Assembly (NCBI RefSeq): GCF_019925205.1
Contig: NC_083567.1
Location: forward strand, 9,238,001 to 9,302,000
Length of the DNA stretch: 64,000 nucleotides
Reading direction: 5' to 3'
Source: Metopolophium dirhodum
Lineage: Eukaryota > Arthropoda > Insecta > Hemiptera > Aphididae
Below the pieces are notes generated by a model. That model ran no database searches, was not told where the DNA came from, and saw nothing but the letters and a program-made list of their open reading frames with translations. This document shows positions 1 through 12,500 of the stretch, piece by piece (position 1 is the first letter of the stretch; every line of letters begins with the position of its first letter). The position numbers and the translations under genes are program-made.

Positions 1-107
1 CGGACACCGTGACTGCCCGAAGAAAAAAGCCGCCTGTGGCCGAGTTCGAACCGGCGACTGTATGCGTTTCAACCGACACCTTAGTCCGCTCAGCCGCTCT
101 GTCCCCC
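1..107 (-). mobile_element. tRNA-derived SINE copy 1 (cut by the window edge)
   Basis: On the minus strand the head starts at about 107 with GGGGGACAGAGCGGC. An A-box-like CGGCTGAGCGG lies at 86-96 and a B box GGTTCGAACTCG at 41-52, the RNA polymerase III internal promoter of a tRNA. It aligns through its whole visible length with the copy at 31555-31710, including the tail with CAGTCACGGTGTCCG. It does not fold into a full tRNA, so it is a SINE and not a working tRNA gene. Confidence 0.75.
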
Positions 108-406
108 TATTTTGTATTTATATTCTGAATATATTATTATTATTAGAAATTACTAATTAGAATAATAATAAAAACATATTTATTTTACTCTATATTTATT
201 TATTAAATTCTTTATTTATATAAATCATTTCAACTAGGGGGGGGAGCTATTAAAAGTTGTTTGGGGAGGATGAAGTCCCTCAGCATCACCCCTAGTAGCG
301 CTTATGCTTATATGAGAATTTATCCAACACTGTCGTGTATTAATAATTATGTACCTATCATAACTCATAATGTATTCCGGAATTTAAACATTGACATTTT
401 TTACAG
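108..406. other. AT-rich stretch before the first visible lipase exon
   Basis: Probably lipase intron, since it ends in a splice acceptor. It holds a G run at about 237-245 and otherwise simple AT sequence. I see no exon in it. Confidence 0.4.
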
Positions 407-552
407 CGGTGCTAAACGAAAAAAATTGATCGATGTTCGAAACAAGAACACACTCCGGTACAGCGGTTGGGATCCTAGCAAAAAAAACGTCATCATTATT
501 CATGGTTTTAATGGAACAGAAAGCAAGACCCCGATGACAATCATCAGAAACG
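407..552 (+). CDS. Lipase exon a (first visible)
   Basis: The acceptor is TTTTTTACAG just before 407 and the donor is G|GTTAGTGA after 552. It encodes from GAKRKKLIDVRN to PMTIIRN, containing the beta-strand and oxyanion-loop motif VIIIHGFNG. The open frame runs upstream to about 261, but that part is not family-like and is probably intron. The last codon is completed by the next exon to give Ala (RN-A-YLNRKD). Confidence 0.85.
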
Positions 553-3500
553 GTTAGTGAATACTAAATAATAATATGAAATATTGTATTTTATTGCTTT
601 AATTGTGATCAATGATTATGATTATTATAAATTATAATAACTAATTATTATTATAACGAAGCTATTGTATTAGTATACATATAAATGTATAATGTTTACC
701 CAGTGGGTACCTACGTACACAGATAATTATTTCAACGTTTCACCGCAAAATGCAAACATCGTAAACGAAATCGTTTTTAAAACCGACAAATTATAATAAT
801 AATATTATTATACATACACATAGTATTTTAATAAACAGTTATACCATCCAGTCAATGTCGGTTTGACAATAGCCGCTAAGCTGCGAACGCACCCTCCCCC
901 CGCCGTATTTGTGTTCAGGGGCCCCGATAGTACTATGCATAAAGCATATTGGATATTGAATATAATTATATATTCCATTATAATTTATAATACTATTATC
1001 ATTTTATCAAAATGACTCATATAAAGAAAATCAAATACACAAATTAAATCGCATTAATAAATACTAAGTCGAATAATATTATAAGGCATATTATTTATAT
1101 AATATTTTAGATTTATAAATAATTACTAAATATAACTATGTAGTTAAATTAAATATGAATTTTAAATAAGGTACTTTAAAAAAAATATAATATTATTTTG
1201 CACTACTCACCTATAAGAACTTTTTATCATTTTATGAATTAACATTTTTTGGAGCCCTTCTGAATAAATTCATCCGGGGCCTTTAAAGTACCAGGCCGAC
1301 ACTGCGTCCAGTTGTATTTATAATAAGTTGGTAAATGTATTTTTTTATTAAAAGTGGACGATGCTATTCCTAAACATTATTAGATATACAGTCACTCGTC
1401 TTCGGGTGCAGACTCTACGGCGGAATAGTACATATAATGTTCAAAATTCGATCGTGACAATATTGTAATATTATTTACGCACTATTATCATAGGCATTCG
1501 AAAAAAGACTTCAACCGTTGTGTGTTTCAACTATAAACTAACTACCGTGGAGATCTCGTGGTTGACCCAAAAGGCAAAAGTAGTCACGACTTTGTGAGTT
1601 TTTTTTTTAATAAGATTGTGTGTGGTTTCTAAAATATATTCCAACAGTTATTCTTCTGATATTTTCAGAAACTATAAAATAAAACAAAATGTCTTAAAAA
1701 TAAAACTATATAGCAATACACAAACGACAAACTACAGTCGTGTCCGAGATAAATCTCGAAAACTTATTTTTCGCGCGTCTATTTCCAAAAGCAAAAATAA
1801 CATTACATATAATATTCATCTTAAAATAATTATGCGTATCGCCAGACAACGAAAAAGAGCAGAGGATCCGCAATCAACTTTCATATTTATTATGCACTTT
1901 CAATAGCGCTTATCGTATTTGAGGACGTCAGCGACTCTGCGTAATGTTTGTTTATATCTCAGATACCCTCAATCGAGCGACTTAGATAAAACTATAAAAG
2001 GATAAAACGCGTTCTTGTAATATCGTTTTTTGATTTTTGAATTTTGAGTAATCTTAGAGTAAAATTGATCATTACAAAAATCATATAGACTTTAGAGAAC
2101 AATACTTTTGAGGGTTTAACATATCGGTTTCATATTTTATTATTATATTCGACTTAAATCAATATATGCCACAACCTCAAAAATATTATTATTTATATTT
2201 TTTCTAATAAGTGATTTGACTCTATAGATAATTCATCAAAAAAATAAAAAAATTGTGAATTTACGTATTGTCTTACATTTTACGCGTGTGTTCCAAAGAG
2301 AGAAAACAAACAGCAGATCGCTGACATCCTGCTCTTAAGATTTTATGCATTGTGTTTTCTAGTTTTAAAAAAAGACACTGCGGATAAGATTTTTATGAAA
2401 TCTCCACTGTTATTATAACACGAATATTTCTATGATCAGCCAGTGTGCGTGTATTATACGTTTATACTTATCTATGACTGACGACTGTACAGTATACAAT
2501 ATATATTTAGATATAAATATAGTCGTGACTGACATAACACGGTTTTATCCACATCACCAACTACGTCCGATCGTAGTGCATCTAATGCACAAGAAACTCG
2601 GCCCCACGTTTAACGTGACAAAATCTCAGCTCACTCGTAGTCGAAATATAATAAATAATAATATTAAATACGATAATATTATACTTCTCGACGTCTCTTG
2701 TAGTTTATTGTTCGGAGCTATCATAATAGGTAGGTAGGTATAATAATATATGCTGCGATCGGCAGTGTATTGCTTTTCACGGTCGTATTATTATTATAAG
2801 TATATTATACTTACAATGGTTGTATCGTGTCATGTTGGAATTCGTGTATAGCAGGTAGGATTCTAAATTTGAAATATTTCGCTCTTCCTGAAATATTTAA
2901 AGGAAATTATGAAAAATATTTTTTATTTATTTTAAACGTATTAGGTTATAAATTCAATTGATTACACACATAATAAATTACTTATCAACCAAGGTTTTAC
3001 ACGAATTACTATTTTAACTGGTATGGTAATATGGTATTATATTATCGGTTAATTTGTCAAACTTACCAATTGGGCCCTATTGGGCTATTATTTATTAATT
3101 ATTTATTAGTATTATATACAGTAAACTAACTTTTAAAAATGTTCACTTGCAGTAAGTTAATGACTATAAACTCTTAGATATAATAAACAATTTTTTTTTA
3201 ATTTTTATATAAATGAAATATTTTAAAAAAGTAATTTTAAAACCCTAACAGCAGATAATCGTCTACGGGATGGTGATCTATCCCAAAATTCGAATACACG
3301 TACAATTTTGTATTAATTATTAAATTATAAATTAAAAAATACAATTACAATTATAAAATGTATTAAGTACAATAAACCGAATAAACTACAAATGTATTTT
3401 TTAAGACCCATTCTTGGAGACATAAAATCCAACCCATCGCTCGCGATTGAGGTCAAAACAATTTTGTTTTTATCGTGTCCAACAAAAAATTATTATATTC

Positions 3501-6500
3501 TCTACACTACCATTCTTTAACCTTATAGGCTTGAGGCTGGATCGTTTAATTTTTGTTTTGTATATACAATTTTATATTTTCCAAATTAGTATTTTAATCT
3601 TGTAAATTTAAACACAGTATTATTTTAAACGTCGAAACTAATTGAAAACAAAGTTTTAAAAATAGGTACTTATAATAATCTGTTTGTACCTATATAAATT
3701 AATAATAAATTGGATTCTTATATATTTGTTATTTTGTATTAACCTCCGCCACCATGCCTCGATAATAGTATATGTCATGGTTCAGAAGTACCTACCATGC
3801 ATACCACAAAATAAATGTGTAAGTAAAGATAATATTATAAATATTTGCATTTTCGTGTGCCATAGCGTACCTGAACCGAAAAGACTTCAACGTGTTCACC
3901 GTGGACTGGGAGCCGCTGACGTTCTTCCCATGTTACCTGTCCTCGCTGAGCAACACCAGGCTGGTGGCCCAGTGTACGGCCCAGTTCTACGCCCACCTCA
4001 CCTATTCAGGGGCATCGGCGTACGACATACACTGCGTCGGCCACAGTCTCGGGGCCCACATATGCGGCATGATAAGCAACCACTTGACGCACAGACAGCA
4101 CAAGATCATAGGTGCGTATTATATATATTATAACATATCTTCGTATTTCATGTCATTATCAGTGGTGTTCCCGGGCGAGGGAGTGCAAAGGGGCACCCCC
4201 CACCATTGGCCGTATTCTTGTAGAATATTACAATGTAGAAAAAGAAATATTGACCTCTTAATAAAAAATATCTTAGAAGAACGAAAGTTTTAGGATTGGA
4301 CATAGGTCTTGGACACAATAATATAATATTTAAACCTATGTATTTATATATGTATTCCGAAAATATTGCAATATATTATACAAAAAAAATGTTTAATTTA
4401 AAATTTAATTAAAATAATTTGTGGTTTTAAAAATATACATTTATACATGCATTTCTAAGGGGATCAAGACCCACCATTGGCCCACACCGACTCCCTGCTA
4501 CGTCACAGCTTAGTGCTTACACACCTATATACATACAAATAAGTACTAAAATACACAATATCATAAATCAAATTAATTAAACCATTTGTATAATTTATAC
4601 AAATAATATAGCATATTATATAGGTTTCGGTTGCCTCGGCGAGTCTTCCAGGTTCTAACACACGTGAAATAATAATATTGGTATAACATAAATACGTAAT
4701 AGGTGTAGTAGGTATACTCGATATTATACATACATAATATAGGCATGAGATTTTCTCACGAACGCATTTCGTGAATCTCCGCAGACCTGGTTGAATGAAT
4801 ATATAGGTACCTTGTTAAAATATTCCTCTATTGTTAGGATAAGTATACCTATTTTGTATTTTTGTTTATCACACGATACCGCGTGTCCGGATATTCTCGG
4901 TATTCCGCAGTAACTATATAGTGCGTATAATACTATAATATTATAATATATTTATATAGTCAGCGTTAAAGTCTCTACGAGATGGTCTAAAGACTAAAAT
5001 CGGTAAGTAAATCGCGCTCCTAAAAATACTAGCTATACCTATATGAATATAATAAATTAATAGTACCTACGCGTTCCTGGGATTGCGGCCATGGGTGTTT
5101 TGCGATGCACTTATACCACTTGGTACTTACGTATACTTGCATACATACATACATACATATTGCATATTATATATATTTTATATGTTTATATATTATACGC
5201 GTTCTCCTTTTTAGAAAGAGACCGCGATGGAAATGCACTTGAACTTGTAACATATTTCGTGTCATAAATTTATGGTATACGCGTGTTTTCTGACGGTCAC
5301 GCCACGGCGGGTGGCTGCAAGTCTACAACTCGGTTACATTATTAATGATATTATATCGTGTACAGTATTAGATTATATTTTTTATAGTCCGCGACTACGG
5401 TACCTATATCATACTGGTAAGTGGTAATCGTAAAAATATAGATCACCGATTTTTTCTTTATTTTAAAACACTCCGTCACGTTCAATAAAATTATGACTTT
5501 TTAATAAAAAATAATACACGATTTCCGTATGTCAACATAATGTTATAATCATATATCAAAATAGTTTCACCGAAAATCGCTTCGCGTTTTGAAATTCCGC
5601 AACGACACTAAGTCGTTTCAAGGTTATGTAAATTGGACGACGGTTATTAAGTATAATATTATATATAATGGCCTATAGACAGCTATAGGCCGTGGCTGCT
5701 GCAGTACCTATTATTATTTTTATAACATTTTATATATTATCCACAAACGAGACGTTTTAGTATCGCAGTATTCGATTATTTTGCCGATTTTCAAATAAGA
5801 CACGACGCAAACTCAGCACGACGATAGTTGCCTCTCTGGTTTGAGAATGCTATCGTTATTCGGGTCATTACAGAAATAAAAAAAAACAAAATGCCGTAAG
5901 ACAACATAATACGTCAATGTTTCAAAATGATAAAACGCCACATATATTTGTACATTGACGTGCGTATGCAGGTATGTGTATTATATTTTTATACTAGTAC
6001 CTGTCGAACGTTGTTTGCTTTTTTAATTTGTTTCTAATCCACTTTATTCCAACCATTCGAGTGTCGTCGTGCGTTCTCGAATCAACGAAAAAATACGTCA
6101 ACATTTATATCCGAGGTTATAAAGTACGAACCTGCGGTACAATGCCAGAAAAATGAAATTACGACGGTCGCCGACTCATATGTATATTGTACGTACCTAT
6201 ACCAAACTCGAAGATGACGTCCCGACGAAGAAGATTTCTGGTAAAACCTGTTTTCCTTTCTTCCGGAAAAATGGGTCACGTGTGTGCAGAAGACGTGACC
6301 TACTATCTAATATAAGATATTACGCATGTATAATATCTCGAGATGTATATCGCCAATTATCGTATAGGTACCTATAATTATTATTCAGAAAAATATTCGT
6401 AAGAATTTTTTATCATTTTCGTTTCCATAGTAATTCAGTGTACCAGCTACATATATAATATAGACCGGCCGTGACCATGAATTTGGCAGTGGGATTTTTG

Positions 6501-9500
6501 TGGGTACCTACCTATCGCGCGCGGCATTCTTCATAACTTTCCAGTTTCCTCTGGGCCATATTCGTTATTATACACGTACTGTGCATAATATAATATTATG
6601 CATAATATAGTTAGAAAATATTTTCGTTTGCAGGCCACCGAACGGTAGACATCGCACGAAATGTCAGTATTTAATCTTCTATTTTTTTAATTCGTATACT
6701 CGCTCCACGACGTTCATAATCATAGCATTTTTGGTAGCGTGTATGCGGTATACGCCGCTGACTGAAGTTTATTCCTACAGATTGCCGGATGTAACTTGTT
6801 CGAAAAAAGTACGAATATTATAATCGCGTTGAATATAAAACGATTTTTTCTTATCTTTAAACCCTACCAATATATAATCTCTGGATATTACCTGGTTAAC
6901 GCATGCGAATTCATGAATACAATATTATTTATTACGGGTGCAAAACCCTGATTTATAAATGTATGCAAACAAAACCACTCCACCAATCGTTAAACAAAAA
7001 AAAAACAGTTCATTAAAATCAAAAAAATTATTTGCTATCCGTCCTTCTCCCATATCATATCATATCTGTACCTACCTATAAATGGTTCATGTAATGGACA
7101 TATTTTGTGAGAAACAGAATTAATATGCAGTGGACGAAATTACAATTGGACTTTATTCATCGGACCCAATGTCTCATATCTGTAATGTAGTCAATAAATA
7201 TAACTGGATATTGAGAATAGTGTGATATTAAGCGTCATAAATAAAGCTTGATATTCTGATAAAATAATCAATTATTAAATTTAATTTTAGTGTTATTTCC
7301 AATAATATTGGTGATTTACGTATCGTGTTATTTATGCCCTACGTATATTATCTTAATTTATAAAATTTTACATTTTATTGTCACATTACTATACAAATTG
7401 TAAAATATTATCTTGTTTTGAATTTTTTTTTTTTAATTTGCTGGGTTAGGTTAGGTTTTTTTTCGCGTTTTTATTGTTTTCAATACTTTTTCCCATGTGA
7501 TACATAATATCTCTTGTACACTTACAACAATAATAAATATTTGAATTATTATTATTGGAATATCTAACTTTAAAAAAAATATACACATTTAACTTACCGG
7601 TACAATAATATACATATTATACGAGTCGACTAAAAAGATAAGAACGAACGTATATTATGTTCACTGACTGTCTGACTCACTATAATGTTTTCACGGACGC
7701 CGTTAAAAAAAACCTAACAATATTTGTCGAGATTTAATATTTTGGTGTATATGTAGTTGATAAATCAGTAGATATAATATAGGTAATAGCTGTGCACATT
7801 TCGGCGAAACGTTGATTAATAAATAATGACACCAAATTATACCACGCGGTGTGTGAAAACAAAACTAAACGATTTCAGAGTACCTATACGAACATAATAT
7901 AATACAAGATTTAACTCACGGCTAAAAAACACTATTCCGCCTTAATTACACGTATGTATCATAATTGTTTTCATCTCAAGCGTTGCCGCGGTGAATAATG
8001 TGAAAGAAGATCGCACGTTAGAAATTATGTTAAATTATGATATATGTACGATTTTTGACCCGTTACCGACTTTTTTCTGGTGCCGTGGTTGGAGAAGGCA
8101 AGTGAAATCCAATGTTTGAAAATCGCTAAATAATTTGCTAGGGGTGGACTATAATTTGTTATAATATTATACGTAATGATCTATTACAATAATTAATGAA
8201 ACCGTCAAGTGTGGTCATCGTGTTACTATGCATTTATATTCTAAGTATATTTATAGTTTAGAGAGTACAATAGTATAATATATTAATGTGTATAACTCTG
8301 TCTCAGTGGCGTCATTTTCGGTAGGTTGCATAAAACTACTGTGAATCTCACAGATGCTTTTTTAACACGAATACTGACATTTTGATAGTCTTAGGCATTT
8401 TAAATGACAATAGTCCTCATATTTTTTCGATTCTGCATAACTATAATATATGTATTAAACATACATCTATACATGTTTTAAACATTTTAAGTACTTAGAC
8501 ATTATCTTCTGAATTTTCTTTAAGGCACTTTATATTTTCTAGTTTTCATTTTATTAAAGAAATATCGTTCGGTTATTAACACATTATAATGTTTAATAAT
8601 ATTATATACGTATAATATATTAAATCTTAGAATAGGTACCTATTTTAGCAGTTCTGATCATATAGTAGACTATTGGCAAATATTTTTGCATTTGACGCAA
8701 ATTATTCCACTGATTTACCGCGTAATATGTACAATGTACTATGCATAGATATTATATTATGTACTCGCCAGAACCATTGTTATAAACTGCAGGAACTATA
8801 TAATAGACTAACAGATCCGTAAGATCGTAACTTCGGCGGTAGTCTAGTAAATCGCCGAAAAAGGCTCGATACATTTAACAGCCAAAATAAATGTACGGTG
8901 TACATACATTTTTATTTATTACAAATGTATTCTTCGCTATATTGTTATTATGCTTAAATGTTAGTACCTAGGTTAAATTGATAAATATCTATTGTAACTT
9001 TACCGTTATCGAATATAATTCTTTTCGTGCCATAATAATTAACAATATATTATAATATATTGTGCCGGGGAAACATTATACGGTAATATTATATCCAAAG
9101 TAATAACTATAATATCGTACAGACTTTTTACCGATAAAAATACACTTTGTTTTAATGTATAGGCGGTACCTTACCTTTAGGTATATTATCATCATTATAT
9201 ATTATACGTCGGATCATCACCGTCCTACCTACGCCGATGACCCGTATTAAATACGTATGAAAACATATTATACAGAAATACGTTGGACTAGACGGACTAG
9301 AAATACGTTTGGTTTTATGTAAGTATCAATAATAATTTACAGATTCCTTTCGTACGTATTTTCTCTTCCTATATACTCATTCGCACACACGCCCCGCGAC
9401 TTTCCCTGATTATCATATAGTCATGTGCAGGCGGCGACGACAACGACTCAGAATTATAACTATAAATATATATATCGACTATCATGGTACCTACATACGA

Positions 9501-12500
9501 TAGCTTACGATCGAATATAATTTCAGGTACATTACACTAGCACCACAACCTAAACTATTTTCTTCGAATTTGGTTCCATACTTTAGTAACCGATTAGTAA
9601 CCATTCGTAACCGAAAATTTATAATTCGTAACCTAAACCAAGTACCTACCAGGAAAACCGTTTTTCCCAACCGGGTGCTGGTGTAACGTTACACCAGCAC
9701 CCGCACATTGAAATATTCTACTTAGGAAGTTCAAAACCAAACTAGGTTTTAGTAACCGACTAGTAACCATTCGTAACCGAAAATTTGGAATTCGTAACCT
9801 AAATCAAGTACCAGGAAAACCGTTTTTCCCAATCGGGCGCTGATATTATAATCCTTAATATACTCTTTGAATATATTTTTATCAAGTATATACAAGCATA
9901 TTATCCTTAATCAAAAGTATTTTGGATAGTTTTTTTAACATGAATATATAAAATATTTTTTATTTTTTAGCTTTATTTTTTTTCATAATTTTAAAAAAGT
10001 ATACTTTTTATTTTTATATTTTAATTTTCTTACTGAATATAAAACAAAAATATACAAATAAATGTTGTATTAAGTATTAACATAGGAATACCTATTTAAT
10101 TTATTATTGTGTTTTATATAAAATAAAGATGTTTTTTATCTAATAAATTATTTTTATTTTTATTCTCCATCTTACTAGTGCGTAATATAGCAAATTTATG
10201 CTCAGAAGATCACCTTAAGGTTTAGCTCCGTAGTCCGTTAGTTTAAAAATTAAAGTGAATCGATCTATTATGAAACTAGATGGTAAGAACATTATCTGTG
10301 TTTTTATGTTGGTTTTTATGATTATTTAGTTTTAAGTGAGTTATGAGCATTTTTAATTTACACTATTTTAGATTATCATAACTTCCACTCAGAAACATAC
10401 GGACACAGATAATGTTCTTACCATCAAGTTTTATATTGTGTCGATTTACTCTAATTTTTAAGCTAACGGAGTTATAAACGTGATCTGCTGAGCGTAAATT
10501 TGCCATGTTACGCACTTGAAAAACGGAGACAACATTATGCGGGTGTGGCTTCCTCTTAATATTTAGAGCAATTTAAATACTAAAATAGAAAGCTCAATAA
10601 ATATTAAAAGAAGTTCAAAAAATAAATGGTCACGTATTACTATGTCAGTATATAATTTTAATATTGACAAAGTATAAGATTTGTAAACCTAATATGGATG
10701 AAATTGTAATGGTAGTTAGTGATCTTTAAACAAATTTAACAAAATGTAACCAATTTGAGAAGTAAGCAAATTGGGTGAAAACAGGTCCATCCAACAAATC
10801 GTGCATCATATAGGGGATTCCACTCGGTGATTATCTGTCTATGTCCAACAAACTGACGACATAAGTTTTTTTACCGATTGATATATTATAGTGAAGCGAT
10901 ACGAATTCTGAAAACAGATTTTAATTTCTCGTCAAGTCTCCTTAAAATCGACTTTCTCACATTTTTGATATTATCCCCCGAATTTCTAAAAACGTTATAT
11001 TAAAAAAGAGTAATTACATGATTGTCATATTTCAGTTTTTGAGAAGTTAAAATCAAAAATGTAACAAAGTCCATTTCAACCAGACTTGACGAGAAATTCA
11101 AATCAGGTAAACGAATCTTTTTGAACGAATTGCGTCCTGAGAATGATCTAGTCAAAAGTTGTAGGATTGGTCATATATATTATGATTCTGAATAATCAAA
11201 TTAAATATTGAAAACCTGTTGTACCTACCTACATATAACAGCAGCTATTAATAACTTTAAAAATAATTACGATAAAACAAGGCAGCTGCGTTCCATTTCG
11301 TACTTTCGTCGCTTTCTTACATTGATATATAATATTATAAATATTTGTAATTTGTATACAGTTCATAGTTCGTCTGACCTAATACCTTTCTCCATCACAC
11401 CTCACACTATAGTATGGTTGGTTATTATTACATGTTATATTTTACAGCCCACAAAAATATTGTGATATTTAAATATTTTATCATTTTATTATTTACGAAA
11501 ACGTTTTAACGATAAATTAAATACTATATTCCGGTACGTCAAATAATTATTTTTAAATATATTAATATGATTTATGTTACGGGTAAAGTCAAAAAATGGG
11601 AATTGTACATAATGTAAATCTTATCCATATATAAACACGGTAATGTATACACTATCCACAATCCACCTTAAATATACAAGGGGAATTTTTACATCTACGA
11701 AATCATAATATGGAAATATTGAAATGACAAAACAACCGAACTAAAGTCAACTCAGGGACGGATTCAGGAGGAGGGGTCATATTATTTCTCCAATTTTTTT
11801 TTTTTAATTCTTTAGATGCTGATATATCACTATATTCGGATATTCCATTTGGATTTTGCTATTTAATAAACAATCAGTAATTTATTTATTAAATTAAGAT
11901 TATAATAATATATCTGGATTCATGCTTGAGTCAACTACCTACAGTCCATCAATATTGATACTTTCAGTACCGACTATTTTGATATAAATATATAATATAT
12001 GAACTCTTAGATTGTACAAGTGTATAATATATAGTGATATGATTTGAACGAAAGGTATATTATATATGAACCTAATTATACAAAGTGAATAAACATTTAA
12101 TAACCGGCTACACTACTTTATTTTCTTGACCGATGTTTGTGTTGTACACTTGTACACTTGTACCCACTATAAACTTTAAATAATATTAAAAATAAATACT
12201 TAGGTATAAGTACCTACTACCTATATATAAATTATAAAATATATCAAACCCATTCGTTTAATATGTATGTATTACACAATACGCATAGTATTTTTTAAAT
12301 GTTGTATTAGTGATTTCAAATTGTCTACAAAAATATTTTTTCCAAAATAATTCAAATCAAGTATTTTTTTTTTTTTAGATAAAAATAGGATATTTATAAT
12401 CTGTAATATTTATATACAAAACAATAATTTGATAGCTAAGGTACAAAACATGAAATGGCGTGAAGAGGGAGGCCCACCAGTGTGGATACCCAATAAATAA

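Noticed and set aside
1..107. A true tRNA gene
   Set aside because: A and B boxes are present, but the sequence does not close an acceptor stem or a clean anticodon arm, and a second copy carries the same extra tail, so it is a SINE.
261..406. Upstream part of the open frame leading into the first lipase exon
   Set aside because: Not lipase-like, and a strong acceptor lies at 401-406; probably intron.
7440..7460. TTAGG telomere-like repeats (also CCTAA units near 59682)
   Set aside because: Only two or three units each; too short to be a telomere relic rather than chance.
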